DNA of 64,000 bases. It comes from Erythrobacter litoralis HTCC2594 (GTDB lineage: Bacteria > Pseudomonadota > Alphaproteobacteria > Sphingomonadales > Sphingomonadaceae). The stretch lies in assembly GCF_000013005.1 (NCBI RefSeq), contig NC_007722.1, positions 2,547,501-2,611,500 on the forward strand, written 5' to 3'. The translations under genes were made by a program, and so were the position numbers. Under the pieces are notes generated by a model. It did not search any database and was not told the origin of the DNA. It saw only the letters and a list, made by a program, of their open reading frames with translations. The first letter of the stretch is position 1; the number at the start of each line of letters is the position of its first letter. Positions 1 to 9,039 of the stretch are shown piece by piece.

Positions 1-1477
1 ACCCGCCGATGTTGCACTGCGCTTTGGCGACCGTGTCACCAGCTATGCGGAATACGATCGGCACGCGACGCAGATAGCCAACGGCCTTGCCGCGCTCGGC
101 TTCGAGAAAGGCGACAGGATCGCCTATCTCGGCAAGAACAGCGACCATGCCGTCGAGCTGTTCCTCGGCACGGTGCGCGGCGGGTTCGTGTTCGTGCCGG
201 TCATCTGGCGACTCGCCCCGGCCGAGATCGAATTCATCACCAGGGACGCCGGGGCGACCGTATTGTTCGTGGAGGAAGGCTTCGAAAGCGTTCCGTTCGA
301 AGGCCGCAAGATCGTGATGGAGCGAGAGTTTGCGAATTGGCGCGACGCGCAGAGCGAAGACTTGGTCGACACCGACGTCGCGGTCGGCGATGCGATGTTG
401 CAGCTCTATACGTCCGGCACCACCGGCCTGCCCAAGGGCGTCGTGCTGAGCCACGCCAATGCCACCTCGATGCGCCCGATCCTGCGCGCGTCGGGTCTCG
501 ATTGGGCGAGCGCCGATCCCGGCACGTCGATCATCCTCGCCATGCCTTATGGCCATATCGCGGGCGTCGGCCTGGCGGGCGGGGCCGTGCTTGCCGGCCA
601 GCAGTTGATCATCCATGCCGAATTCGATCCGGCAGCAACGATCCGCGACATTCGCGACCACCGGGTCGAGTATATCTTCCTCGTCCCCGCAGCGATCCGC
701 ATCGTGTTGTCGCATCCCGACGCCGCGACCGCCGATTTCAGTTCGATCAAGGGCCTGAACTATGGCGCGAGCCCGATCCCGCTCGACCTGCTGAAGGAGG
801 GCGTCGAGCGGCTCAAGTGCGACTTCGCGCAGATGTATGGCATGACGGAAACCTACGGCACAGTCGTCAGCCTGCCGCCGGAAGACCACAAGCCGGGCCG
901 CGAAAAGGTCATGCGCAGTGCCGGCAAGGCGCTGCCCGGCAACGAGATCCGCATTCTCGACGAGAACCTGCAACCGCTGCCGCCGGGCGAGATCGGCGAA
1001 GTCGCGATCAAGAGCCCGTCCAACATGATCGGGTACTGGAACCGGCCGGAAGAGACCGCCAAGACCCTGATCGGCGATGGCTGGCTGCGCACCGGCGACG
1101 CCGGGATCCTCGACGAGGACGGCTATCTCTACATCCAGGACCGCATCAAGGACATGATCATCTCCGGCGGCGAGAACGTCTATCCCGCAGAAGTCGAAAG
1201 CGCGCTGTTCGGGCACGACGACGTCGCCGACGTTGCCGTCATCGGTGTGCCCGACGAGAAATGGGGCGAAGCGGTCAAGGCGATCGTCGTGGCCAGGCCC
1301 GGCTGCGAGCCGGATGCCGATGCGATCATTGCCCACGCCCGGGAGCGGATCGCGGCCTTCAAATGCCCCAAGAGCGTGGAGTTTGTCGAAGCGCTCCCGC
1401 GCAACCCCTCGGGCAAGATCCTGCGCCGCGAACTGCGCGCACGCTATTGGGAGGGGCAGGAACGCGGGGTGAACTAA
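1..1477 (+). CDS. Class I adenylate-forming acyl-CoA synthetase (5' end outside window)
   Basis: The reading frame is already open at base 2 and runs to TAA at 1475-1477, so the N-terminus is missing. It would activate a carboxylic acid to the acyl-AMP and then the CoA thioester in the cytoplasm. Seen: the phosphate-binding loop [13 protein letters not shown], the YGMTET motif, the GWLRTGD motif followed by [20 protein letters not shown], and the C-terminal catalytic lysine in [11 protein letters not shown]. These define the ANL superfamily; the substrate cannot be read from sequence. A second, unrelated-in-position synthetase lies at 42.6 kb. The gene is followed by a non-coding stretch with tRNA-like sequence. 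Confidence 0.93.
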   Translation, partial: PADVALRFGDRVTSYAEYDRHATQIANGLAALGFEKGDRIAYLGKNSDHAVELFLGTVRGGFVFVPVIWRLAPAEIEFITRDAGATVLFVEEGFESVPFEGRKIVMEREFANWRDAQSEDLVDTDVAVGDAMLQLYTSGTTGLPKGVVLSHANATSMRPILRASGLDWASADPGTSIILAMPYGHIAGVGLAGGAVLAGQQLIIHAEFDPAATIRDIRDHRVEYIFLVPAAIRIVLSHPDAATADFSSIKGLNYGASPIPLDLLKEGVERLKCDFAQMYGMTETYGTVVSLPPEDHKPGREKVMRSAGKALPGNEIRILDENLQPLPPGEIGEVAIKSPSNMIGYWNRPEETAKTLIGDGWLRTGDAGILDEDGYLYIQDRIKDMIISGGENVYPAEVESALFGHDDVADVAVIGVPDEKWGEAVKAIVVARPGCEPDADAIIAHARERIAAFKCPKSVEFVEALPRNPSGKILRRELRARYWEGQERGVN

Positions 1478-1496
1478 GGCTGGTTCCGCGAAGTAA

Positions 1497-1511
1497 TGGC
1501 GCACCCGACAG
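1497..1511 (-). repeat. Duplicated 3' end of the tRNA-Arg gene
   Basis: These 15 bases are identical to 1628-1642, which hold the encoded CCA, discriminator base, acceptor arm and part of the T arm of the tRNA gene. Identity continues for ATT after one mismatch. The copy is in direct orientation, 131 bases away. It resembles the att duplication left by integrases that target tRNA 3' ends, but no integrase is present. The 116 bases between the copies hold only a hairpin and palindrome-rich sequence. Confidence 0.75.
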
Positions 1512-1592
1512 CATTGCGCTCCGCTTCGCTACGCGCGTCTCCGCCGCATTGCGGCTCCGACTCCGAACCGAGCCTCGAACCTTCATGATACG

Positions 1593-1627
1593 CCAAGGGG
1601 GCGGCCCTCCGTTAAGGACCGCCCCCT

Positions 1628-1630
<3 letters not shown>
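1593..1630 (-). terminator. Strong hairpin at the 3' end of tRNA-Arg
   Basis: A perfect 12-bp inverted repeat (1593-1604 and 1619-1630) with a 14-base spacer. Its right arm includes the TGG that encodes the tRNA CCA end, so the structure starts inside the mature tRNA sequence. There is no clear T-run after it on the minus strand, so efficiency as an intrinsic terminator is uncertain; it may instead guide 3' processing. Confidence 0.55.
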
Positions 1631-1704
<74 letters not shown>

Positions 1705-1806
1705 CTGAGCGAGCGCGCCGCTTAGCAAAGGCTATGCGGCCGCGCCACAGCAAAAAGGCTCCCGGTGCTTGTCAGGGCCGCATCGCGGTGGCTTAGCTGA
1801 CCGGCG

Positions 1807-2763
1807 ATGTCCGCCGACCTGCGCCTCTTCGACTTGCTCCAGCGCTCGGTTGTCGTGACCGGCACGCATTATGCGGCGACAACGGTCGTCGGCTCGCTGC
1901 TGGCGACGGCGCCGGAATTTCACATGCTGCACGAACCGCTCAACCCCGAGCCGACGCGCAGCTACGACTCGATCAGGCCGCCGCATTGGTACGAATATTA
2001 CGACGAAGCGCGCGTCGACGAATTGCAGCGGGGCCTTGTGCGGATGTTCGGGCGGACGGCGAGCGTTTCCGAACTCGCCAAACGGACTGCCGGTGCGCGG
2101 TCGGGACAGGAGCTGATGCGCGCGCTGCGCTATGCCCAGCGGAAACGGCCCTTCGTCACGTCGCCGCGGCCTGCGGTGATAAAGGACCCTTTCATGGCCT
2201 TTTCCGCCGCGACGCTGCAGCAGAAAGCGGGGCTCAAGGTGGTGCTGTGCGTGCGGCACCCGGGAGCCTTTGCCGAGAGCTTCCTGCGCAAATCCGGGCA
2301 GTTCGACTTTCGCCACCTCGCCGGTCAGCCGGCCTTGCTGGAAAAGTTGCCGCGCGACGCCGCGGCCATAAAGGCATTTGCGGCCGATCCGCCTTCCCCC
2401 GAAGAGCAGGCTGCCCTGCTGTGGCGGGTCGTCTATGGCTTTGCCGCCAGCCATCTGCTGGCCGATCCGCGCACCTGCATGATCAGGCAGGAAGACCTTG
2501 CCGCCGCGCGCGAAGCCACGATCGACGGGCTGTTCGCGTTCGCAGGCGCGACCGCCGGGCGGGATACGGCGCGCTTCGTGGAGCGCAATTTCACAAGCGG
2601 TCCTGCAGATCACGAAGGGCGTTCCTACATCGCCCGCGACCCCGAGCAGGCCGCAGGCAAATGGCGCGAACGGCTCGGCCGTCAAGCCATCGAAACCGTC
2701 CGCGCACTTACGGGACCGCTTGCTCGCGATTTCGGCTACGTCGACGCCAGCTGGCCGCATTAG
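1807..2763 (+). CDS. Sulfotransferase-family protein
   Basis: 318 residues resembling P-loop sulfotransferases that move sulfate from PAPS to an acceptor. The N-terminal strand-loop VVVTGTHYAATTVVGSLL (about residues 15-32) sits where the 5'-phosphosulfate loop (usually TGxxRSGTT) is found, and VVLCVRHPGAFAESFLRKSG (about 146-165) matches the 3'-phosphate-binding segment with its arginine and serine. The canonical arginine-serine-glycine of the P-loop is replaced by YAA, so activity needs checking. HEPLNPE follows the first loop as in bacterial family members. It is a single gene; the next gene starts 38 bases later. Confidence 0.72.
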   Translation: MSADLRLFDLLQRSVVVTGTHYAATTVVGSLLATAPEFHMLHEPLNPEPTRSYDSIRPPHWYEYYDEARVDELQRGLVRMFGRTASVSELAKRTAGARSGQELMRALRYAQRKRPFVTSPRPAVIKDPFMAFSAATLQQKAGLKVVLCVRHPGAFAESFLRKSGQFDFRHLAGQPALLEKLPRDAAAIKAFAADPPSPEEQAALLWRVVYGFAASHLLADPRTCMIRQEDLAAAREATIDGLFAFAGATAGRDTARFVERNFTSGPADHEGRSYIARDPEQAAGKWRERLGRQAIETVRALTGPLARDFGYVDASWPH

Positions 2764-2801
2764 CGATTTGGCAAGCGCTGGCGCGCTATGGCCAATGAGC
2801 C

Positions 2802-3203
2802 ATGAATGCCCAGCCCAACACATTGCGGGAATCCCGCTCGCTTCCCGAGAGCCGCAGCTCGGCGCAGTCGCTGAGCGTGCAATGGACGGCGCTGCAGGAT
2901 GCCGCGTCGGCAGTGGCCGCGCTGGCCGGTCTCGCACCCGAGCGCGTTTCGCCCCAGATTCGCAATTTTCCAGCGCTGATCAAGGATATCGGCGGTTGGC
3001 GGTTCGAATTGGCTTGCGACCTGATCGGCGATCTGTCGGCGATCATGCGACCCGGACTGACGGCGCTGCTCGCGGTCAATGCCCGGGGGCAGGATGCCAC
3101 CGCTGCGGCCCTGACGCTGTGGCGCGAATATCATCATGCGCGGGCGGCCGTGCTGGCACTGGTGCCGGAAGGTGGCCAGATGGGCCCGCGCCGCAGCGCG
3201 TGA
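2802..3203 (+). CDS. Hypothetical protein
   Basis: A 133-residue protein that I do not recognise. It has an N-terminal polar region, no signal peptide, and two predicted helical stretches (about 25-55 and 60-115) without membrane character. It begins 38 bases after the sulfotransferase gene on the same strand and ends 49 bases before mmcB, inside whose upstream region its stop codon lies. Codon use matches its neighbours, which supports it as a real gene. No function can be assigned. Confidence 0.6.
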   Translation: MNAQPNTLRESRSLPESRSSAQSLSVQWTALQDAASAVAALAGLAPERVSPQIRNFPALIKDIGGWRFELACDLIGDLSAIMRPGLTALLAVNARGQDATAAALTLWREYHHARAAVLALVPEGGQMGPRRSA

Positions 3204-3216
3204 CGCGCGAACGCGC

Positions 3217-3240
3217 TTGACATGCGTTCGCCCTCTGTTC
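3217..3240 (+). promoter_or_regulatory. LexA (SOS) box in the mmcB promoter
   Basis: GTTC-N7-GTTC, the alphaproteobacterial LexA consensus, is perfect at 3226-3240. A perfect -35 hexamer TTGACA lies at 3217-3222, so the operator occupies the -35/-10 spacer. The chosen ATG of mmcB is only 12 bases after the box, which implies a very short or absent leader in the transcript. Confidence 0.85.
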
Positions 3241-3252
3241 CAATCATGGGAC

Positions 3253-3747
3253 ATGCCAGACGCACCGGTTCTCGATTCAACTCACAACCTTGCGGATGCC
3301 GCCGCGGTCGCTCGCGGGATCATGCGGCTGTTCGCGCGCAACGACATCTGGTGCTTGCCCGAAATGCCCCTGCGCGGCGGGCGCCGGGCAGACCTGATGG
3401 GGGTGGATTCCAAAGGACGCGTTGTAATCGTGGAGATCAAGGTCGCCCGCGGCGATCTGCTGGGCGACAACAAATGGCCCGATTACCTCGATCATTGCGA
3501 CCGGTTCTATTGGGGCGTCGCGCCGCATATCGATCGCGGCCCGCTCGAAGGCGATGGCTACCGACCCGATTGCTGCGGTATCATCGTGGCGGACGGATAC
3601 GATGCGGAAATCCTCCGCCCGGCACCCTCGCACCCGCTGGCCGCCGCGCGCCGCAAGGTCGAGGTGGAGCGCATGGCCCGCATTGCTATGCGGCGCATGA
3701 CCGTGGGGGCCGACCCGGATTGCGAGCCGTGGGGACAGCGCGAATAG
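3253..3747 (+). CDS. mmcB: MmcB-family DNA repair protein
   Basis: 164 residues. MmcB (DUF1052) proteins are SOS-induced in alphaproteobacteria and named for mitomycin C resistance; they have a PD-(D/E)XK nuclease-like fold. Here GGRRADLMGVDSKGRVVIVEIKVARGDLLGDNKWPDY (about residues 44-80) carries the aspartate and the ExK pair of that fold. The ATG at 3253 is chosen over the longer open frame from 3136 because a perfect LexA box and -35 element lie just upstream. It stands as its own transcription unit before the membrane hydroxylase gene. Confidence 0.88.
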   Translation: MPDAPVLDSTHNLADAAAVARGIMRLFARNDIWCLPEMPLRGGRRADLMGVDSKGRVVIVEIKVARGDLLGDNKWPDYLDHCDRFYWGVAPHIDRGPLEGDGYRPDCCGIIVADGYDAEILRPAPSHPLAAARRKVEVERMARIAMRRMTVGADPDCEPWGQRE

Positions 3748-3787
3748 GCCCTGTGCAACCTTTGCGGCTCGCGGCATAAGCACGGCC

Positions 3788-4510
3788 ATGGGTTTCGCGA
3801 TCGCCTTCTCGATACTGGCCATGATCGGCATCGTCGCTGCGCGCTATCTCGCGGCGAGCGGTATCTTCGCGTGGCTGACCGCCAAAGTGCGGCCAGGGTT
3901 CTATACCGGCCTCGACATGCAAATGCGCCGCGAGATCGGCTGGTCGCTGGCCGCGGCGACCATCTACGGTGTGCCTGCAGGCGTGGTGGCCTGGGGGTGG
4001 GACACCCTCGGCTGGACGCTGATCTACAGCGAGTGGAATGCCTATCCGTTATGGTACTTGCCGCTGTCGGTGCTGGTCTATCTGTTTGCCCACGACACCT
4101 GGTTTTACTGGACCCACCGCTGGATGCACCGGCCGCGCGCGTTCAGGCTCGCCCATGCCGTGCATCACGCCAGCCGCCCGCCGACAGCCTGGGCCGCGAT
4201 GAGCTTTCACCCTGTCGAGGCCATCATTGGCGCGGTGATTATCCCGCTCCTCGTCTTCATAATCCCGATCCATGTCGCTATGCTGGCCGCAGTTTTAACG
4301 GTGATGACGGTCATGGGGGTCACCAATCACATGGGCTGGGAGATATTCCCGCGCAGGCTCGTTCATTCCCGCTTAGGGAACTGGCTGATAACCGCCAGTC
4401 ATCACCAGCTTCATCACGAACGCTATTCCTGCAATTACGGACTCTATTTCAGGTTTTGGGATCGCCTATGCAGAACCGACAAGGGGTTGGCCGACGCCTA
4501 CCGGCCTTAG
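3788..4510 (+). CDS. Fatty-acid-hydroxylase / sterol-desaturase superfamily membrane protein
   Basis: 240 residues with about four membrane segments and the diiron histidine boxes of the superfamily: HDTWFYWTH (about 104-112), HAVHH (about 124-128) and HHQLHHERYSCNYG (about 204-217). Family members hydroxylate or desaturate lipids, sterols or carotenoids at the inner membrane using O2. The substrate cannot be read. The stop lies 43 bases inside the following DUF2141 gene, so the two are translationally linked. Confidence 0.87.
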   Translation: MGFAIAFSILAMIGIVAARYLAASGIFAWLTAKVRPGFYTGLDMQMRREIGWSLAAATIYGVPAGVVAWGWDTLGWTLIYSEWNAYPLWYLPLSVLVYLFAHDTWFYWTHRWMHRPRAFRLAHAVHHASRPPTAWAAMSFHPVEAIIGAVIIPLLVFIIPIHVAMLAAVLTVMTVMGVTNHMGWEIFPRRLVHSRLGNWLITASHHQLHHERYSCNYGLYFRFWDRLCRTDKGLADAYRP

Positions 4511-4932
4511 CCATCGCCATGCTCTTGCCGTTGCTTGCGGCGAATGCGCCGGTCGCGCGGCATGATGTCACAGTAACCGTCACCGACCTGCGATCGGGCG
4601 ACGGGAAGGTTCTGGCATGTCTGACCGCCAAGCCCAAGGCGTTCCCCGATTGCGACAGGGATCCGAAAGCCCATGCCGTGACCGTGGATGCCGCCGAAAC
4701 CGTGAGTTTCACGTTCCGCGGCGTTGCTCCGGGCGATTATGCTATCTCGCTGCTGCATGACGAGAACGGCAACGGCAAGGCGGATCGCAGCCTGATGGTC
4801 CCCAAGGAAGGCTTCGGCTTCTCGCGCGATGCAAAGGTGCGTTTCGGCCCCCCGTCCTTCAGCTCCGCGGCATTCGAGGTCCGGGGCGGCGCAACGCACC
4901 AGACGATCCGCATGCGTTATCTGTTCCGCTGA
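4468..4932 (+). CDS. DUF2141 secreted protein
   Basis: The ATG at 4468 gives 154 residues with a signal peptide (charged start MQNRQGVGRR, then a hydrophobic run ending LLAANA). The mature part matches DUF2141: VTVTDLRSGDGKVLACLT, a central FRGVAPGDYAISLLHDENGNGKAD block, and PKEGFGFSRDAKVRFGPPSF. The family is periplasmic or secreted, beta-rich, and of unknown function, often next to carotenoid or lipid genes. It overlaps the preceding hydroxylase gene by 43 bases in another frame. Confidence 0.85.
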   Translation: MQNRQGVGRRLPALAIAMLLPLLAANAPVARHDVTVTVTDLRSGDGKVLACLTAKPKAFPDCDRDPKAHAVTVDAAETVSFTFRGVAPGDYAISLLHDENGNGKADRSLMVPKEGFGFSRDAKVRFGPPSFSSAAFEVRGGATHQTIRMRYLFR

Positions 4933-4971
4933 CCCCGCACGGCCCAAAGAAAGGTCCCGTTTTCGCTACAC

Positions 4972-4987
4972 TTAACGGGATATTTAC
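4972..4987 (+). promoter_or_regulatory. CtrA-like site upstream of the acidic PAS-like gene
   Basis: TTAA-N7-TTTAC (4972-4987), one mismatch from the CtrA consensus TTAA-N7-TTAAC, 51 bases before the start of the next gene. TTAA is rare in DNA this GC-rich. This is a consensus match only. Confidence 0.3.
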
Positions 4988-5037
4988 TACGCGTCGGCAG
5001 AACGCCCCTGATAGCCAGGTAAGGGGCAAATTACGTC

Positions 5038-6912
5038 ATGGATACGCTGCGCGGACCCTTCGGATCGTTTGAAGACGACACCCGCGACGAGGATTACGGC
5101 CTCGAGGCCGACAGCGACGATATCGGTCGCGAAGCGCCGCCAAGCCCGGTCGGGCAGGACGAGCGCCGGATGCAGGTGCGCGCCTACAATCACTGGGCAA
5201 GCTTGCTGCAGGACCGCAATTTCCCCGCCATCGACGCTCTCGATGCCGGCAATCTGCCGGATTTCGGACCGCACAGCGTGCTGCTCGATTTCAGCAACGG
5301 CATCGACAATCCGGGCGTGCGGTATCTCGGCGATGCCATCGCGCTGGAATGCGGGACGGATCAATCGATCGCAACCCTGGACGACGTGCCGAGCCGATCG
5401 CTGCTCAGCCGCATTACCGATCACTACATGCAGATCCTCGCCAACCAGGCGCCGATCGGCTTCGAGGCGGAATTCGTCAATCAGCGTGGCGCGACGATCC
5501 TGTATCGCGGCATCCTGCTCCCCTTCTCCAGCGACGACGAAACCATCGATTTCATCTACGGCGTGATCAACTGGAAGGAAGTCGCCGACCAGCTGACCAC
5601 CGACGAATTGTTGCTGGAAATCGGCCAGGCTCTCAACGAGGAAGACGACGACGAAGACAATTTGCGTTCGCCTGCGCGCAGCCACGATCCGGTGACCGAC
5701 TGGGCCGACGGTCCGGCACTTGGTGGCGGTGAACCTGTCGACGAGGCCGCCGAGCTGTTCGGAGACGAAGAAGACGATGCGTCCGACGACGGCATCCTGT
5801 CGGAATTCGCCCTGCCCGACCTCGGCGATCTCGACGAAGAAGACACGATCGACCAGTCCGCTTACGCTTCGCTCGCTCCGGCAAGCGAGATCGAGGAAAG
5901 CGACGCCGAGCTTTCCGGCCTGTCCGGTCTTTCGGGCCTGCGCAACAAGCCGACCAAGAAACCGCTCGACCTCTCTGGCGCAGATATGCCCGCGCCGGTT
6001 GGTGAGGACGGCGGCGTGCCGGAAGAGGTTTCTTTCACGGACGAGGACGATTCCGCCGACGAAAGCGACCAGTTCGAAGCGCTGCTCGGCAGCGACGATA
6101 TCGACGCACCGGAAGACGCGGATGACTGGTCGACGCCTATTGCCGACCAGATGCCGTCCGAAGATCCGCTGCCGGCACCGGCATTCGATCCCGAGCCGCG
6201 GGTGCCCGCCAACGACGCAAGCGTCGATCCCGTGCCGGAACCCGATATCGAACTGGACGACGGCGATTTCGAGGAAGATGAACTCGCCGCGCCCGGGACG
6301 GGTAGCGCCGAAGGGCTCTACGATACGCTCGCCGAAGCGCGCGAACTGGCGCAGGTCGCCCGCACCCGCGAAGACCGCAGCCGCGCCGCGCTTTATGAGG
6401 CGGTGTCTCGCGCCTACGACGTCAGCCTGGCTGCCGCCGAGTCGCCGGAGGACTTTGCGGAGCTCGTCAAAGAAAACGGCCTGACGACGCAGGATCGCGC
6501 GCCGATGACCCCGGTCGTCAAGCTCGTGTTCGGGGCCAATTACGACAAAACCCGCCTGACCGAATATGCCGCTGTGCTCGATCACGCCCACCGCCACACG
6601 ATCGAACGCGGCGGGCTGTCGGATTTCCTCGCCGGGGCCGAAGGCGGCCTCAAGGGCATGGTCCAGGCCGAACGTCGCCTGCGCCGCGAAGAAGCGGGCA
6701 AGCCGGCGGAAGACAGTGACGCCGTGCGGCCCGCGCTGGCCAAGAAGCTGCGCGCGCTCGACACCTTTTCTCTCGACGCGCTCGACGACGATGGTCCCGA
6801 ATTCGGGGTGGTGATGATCCGCCGTACCGAAAATGGCGACATCGTGCTGCTGGGTGAAGTGCGCGACGACGTCAAGCTGGTCGAAAAGGTCGCCCGCAAG
6901 CTCGTCGGCTGA
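5038..6912 (+). CDS. Large acidic protein with PAS-like N-terminal domain
   Basis: 624 residues. Residues about 40-180 look like a PAS_5-type sensory domain (VRYLGDAIALE, the DHYMQILANQAPIGFEAEFVN region, then GILLPFSSDDETIDFIYGVINWKE). Residues about 195-420 are very acidic and low in complexity, rich in D, E, S and P, with SGLSGLSGL. The C-terminal 200 residues form a helical domain ending EVRDDVKLVEKVARKL. No enzymatic output domain is visible. AAGGGG lies 12 bases before the ATG, and a CtrA-like site lies 50 bases upstream. Role unknown; a scaffold or sensor is a guess. Confidence 0.75.
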   Translation: MDTLRGPFGSFEDDTRDEDYGLEADSDDIGREAPPSPVGQDERRMQVRAYNHWASLLQDRNFPAIDALDAGNLPDFGPHSVLLDFSNGIDNPGVRYLGDAIALECGTDQSIATLDDVPSRSLLSRITDHYMQILANQAPIGFEAEFVNQRGATILYRGILLPFSSDDETIDFIYGVINWKEVADQLTTDELLLEIGQALNEEDDDEDNLRSPARSHDPVTDWADGPALGGGEPVDEAAELFGDEEDDASDDGILSEFALPDLGDLDEEDTIDQSAYASLAPASEIEESDAELSGLSGLSGLRNKPTKKPLDLSGADMPAPVGEDGGVPEEVSFTDEDDSADESDQFEALLGSDDIDAPEDADDWSTPIADQMPSEDPLPAPAFDPEPRVPANDASVDPVPEPDIELDDGDFEEDELAAPGTGSAEGLYDTLAEARELAQVARTREDRSRAALYEAVSRAYDVSLAAAESPEDFAELVKENGLTTQDRAPMTPVVKLVFGANYDKTRLTEYAAVLDHAHRHTIERGGLSDFLAGAEGGLKGMVQAERRLRREEAGKPAEDSDAVRPALAKKLRALDTFSLDALDDDGPEFGVVMIRRTENGDIVLLGEVRDDVKLVEKVARKLVG

Positions 6913-6968
6913 ACCGCCTGTCTATATCCGGCCTATACGGCGCTGCTCTCAATCGCTAGCGCCGGGCC

Positions 6969-8069
6969 ATGCCCTTCGCCCCCCGATCTTCCGTGCGCGT
7001 CCAACCCTATTTCGGACATCGCTCGCGCGAGCGCCTGAGAATATCCGCGCGCGCACTTGCCTCGGGCAAGGCCGGTTTCGATGCCAGCGGGCGGTGGCAG
7101 GCCATGCGCACCATGTTAGCGCAGTTCGCCAGCCGCGAGGTCGAGGGGCTGTCCGTCGAACTCGAGCTCAAGCATCCCGGCGGCGACCGGCTGCGCCATT
7201 CGGCCACCAGCGATGGAGAGGGGTACCTGGATTTCAACATCCGCCTGCCCGGCGAATGGGCGTTGCCCGCGGAGACCAGCTGGGAAGTGGTCGGCCTCCA
7301 TTGGGTTAACGAGGAAGGCGAGCAGTGCGAGGAGGGCTTCGTGCTGGTGCCGGGCACTTCCGCGAAGCTGGGTGTAATTTCCGACATCGACGACACGATC
7401 ATCGAAACCGGAATAACCGGCGGTTTCCGCAGCTTCATGCGCAACTGGCGACGGGTGCTGGCGCAAATGCCCAACGAGCGGGTCGCCGTGCCCGGAGCGG
7501 ACGCATTCTACAATGCCATTGGCGGCGGGGTGACGACGCCCAAGGGGGCCATCCGTCCCGGAATGCAGATCGATGCCGCCAACCGGCCGTTCTTCTACGT
7601 GTCGTCTTCGCCGTGGAACCTGTTCGCCTATCTCGTCGCCTTCAAGCGCGAGCGGCAGATACCGCTCGGGCCGCTGGCCCTGCGCGATTGGGGCCTCAAT
7701 CGCGAGACCTTCGGTTCCTCGAGCCACGGTTCGCACAAGCTCGCAGCCATCCGCGAAATCCTCGACCTCCATACCGACATGCGCTTCGCCCTGATCGGCG
7801 ACGATTCACAGGGCGATGTCACCGCATTCGGCCAGATCGCCGAGGAATACGGGCGGCGCATCGCGGCGGTCTTCATCCGCAATACCGGCGATGCCCATAG
7901 CACGGAGGAAATGGCCGCCATCGCGACCATGCGCGCCGGCGGCGTGCCGCTGTGGATGGGCGAAGAATTCGACAGCGCGGCGGACTTTCTGAGCGCGGCG
8001 GGATTGTCGTATCAAGGCGAGACGGCCCAGATCGTCCGCGCGAAGGTCGCGGTCGGGGACGATGCCTGA
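6969..8069 (+). CDS. App1-type phosphatase (DUF2183)
   Basis: 366 residues. The catalytic domain carries VISDIDDTIIETGI (D139, D141, T143), the DxDxT signature of the HAD fold, then FFYVSSSPWNLFAYLVAF and the motif-IV-like FALIGDDSQGD. The family includes yeast App1, a phosphatidate phosphatase; bacterial members are assumed to act on lipid phosphates. An N-terminal beta-rich domain (about 1-130) precedes it. No signal peptide. Its stop overlaps the start of the esterase gene by 8 bases. Confidence 0.85.
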   Translation: MPFAPRSSVRVQPYFGHRSRERLRISARALASGKAGFDASGRWQAMRTMLAQFASREVEGLSVELELKHPGGDRLRHSATSDGEGYLDFNIRLPGEWALPAETSWEVVGLHWVNEEGEQCEEGFVLVPGTSAKLGVISDIDDTIIETGITGGFRSFMRNWRRVLAQMPNERVAVPGADAFYNAIGGGVTTPKGAIRPGMQIDAANRPFFYVSSSPWNLFAYLVAFKRERQIPLGPLALRDWGLNRETFGSSSHGSHKLAAIREILDLHTDMRFALIGDDSQGDVTAFGQIAEEYGRRIAAVFIRNTGDAHSTEEMAAIATMRAGGVPLWMGEEFDSAADFLSAAGLSYQGETAQIVRAKVAVGDDA

Positions 8070-9039
8070 GCGGGTCATGGGGCGTGAAAGGAATTCGGGC
8101 GTGGGCTGGCTGAGTTGGACGCTGATCGCGTTGGTCGCGCTGGCCCTTGTAGGTGCAGGGCTATGGTGGTGGGCTCTCAGTGCGCAATCGGTCGCGACGC
8201 TCGATCGTGTCGATGCCCTCTTCACCGGCTCGAAGGTCGAACAAAGCGCGCCGATCCCGTTCGGGACCGAGCTTGAGCAAGCGGTAGTGGTCGCCACACC
8301 CCTCGCGCCCTCGGCCGAGCTTCGTCCGGTCGTGCTTTTCGTACATGGCGGCAGCTGGAACAGGGGCAGCGCGGTCGATTACGCTTTCGTCGCACGCAAT
8401 CTGGCGATCGAGGGCTATGTCGGCGTGAGCGCGGGCTACCGGCTGGTTCCGGGCGGCGAGTTTCCTGCCATGGTCGAAGATGCCGCCAGGGCGCTGCGCT
8501 GGACGGTCGATCATATCGCCGATTATGGCGGCGACCCAGACCGGATATACCTGATGGGTCATTCGGCCGGAGCCTATAACGTTGCGATGCTGGCGCTCGA
8601 CGCGCAATGGCTGGAGCATGAGGACCTGCCGATGGATGCGATCAAGGGGGTCATCGGCTTGGCCGGCCCCTACGATTTCCTCCCGCTCGACAGCGACAGC
8701 ACCAGCAACGCGTTCGGCGGGGCGAGCGATCTCGCTGCGACCCAGCCGATCAATTTCGCCCGCAGCGATGCCCCGCCGATGCTGCTGCTCACCGGTTATG
8801 CCGACACGACCGTGCGTCCGCGCAATTCCCGCGCGCTCGCGGCGGCGCTGACCCGGGAGGGGCAATCGACCGAGCCCGTGCTGCTTCCCGGCCTGACCCA
8901 CAGCGGTATCATCATGGCGCTGTCCCGCCCCTTCGAGGGCAATGGCGCGGTGAAGGCGGCGATATTCGGATTTCTCGCGGCGAGGGAGCACGGCGATCGG
9001 GCAACACCTTCATCGCCTATTCAGGCCGCCGGAGGCTAA
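8062..9039 (+). CDS. Membrane-anchored alpha/beta hydrolase (esterase)
   Basis: 325 residues. One N-terminal membrane segment (about 14-36) should anchor the enzyme with its body in the periplasm. The hydrolase domain shows the oxyanion-hole motif VHGGSWNRG, the nucleophile elbow GHSAGAYN, an aspartate in GYADTTVRP and a histidine in LTHSG. This is the BD-FAE / HSL-like esterase layout. It starts inside the end of the App1-type gene, and the next M48 gene begins directly after its TAA, so this looks like one operon. Substrate unknown. Confidence 0.85.
   Translation: MPERVMGRERNSGVGWLSWTLIALVALALVGAGLWWWALSAQSVATLDRVDALFTGSKVEQSAPIPFGTELEQAVVVATPLAPSAELRPVVLFVHGGSWNRGSAVDYAFVARNLAIEGYVGVSAGYRLVPGGEFPAMVEDAARALRWTVDHIADYGGDPDRIYLMGHSAGAYNVAMLALDAQWLEHEDLPMDAIKGVIGLAGPYDFLPLDSDSTSNAFGGASDLAATQPINFARSDAPPMLLLTGYADTTVRPRNSRALAAALTREGQSTEPVLLPGLTHSGIIMALSRPFEGNGAVKAAIFGFLAAREHGDRATPSSPIQAAGG

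Noticed and set aside
1732..2937. 401-codon minus-strand open frame opposite the sulfotransferase
   Set aside because: No recognisable motif, crosses two plus-strand genes.
3136..3252. Longer N-terminus for MmcB
   Set aside because: It overlaps the previous gene and its own LexA box and promoter.
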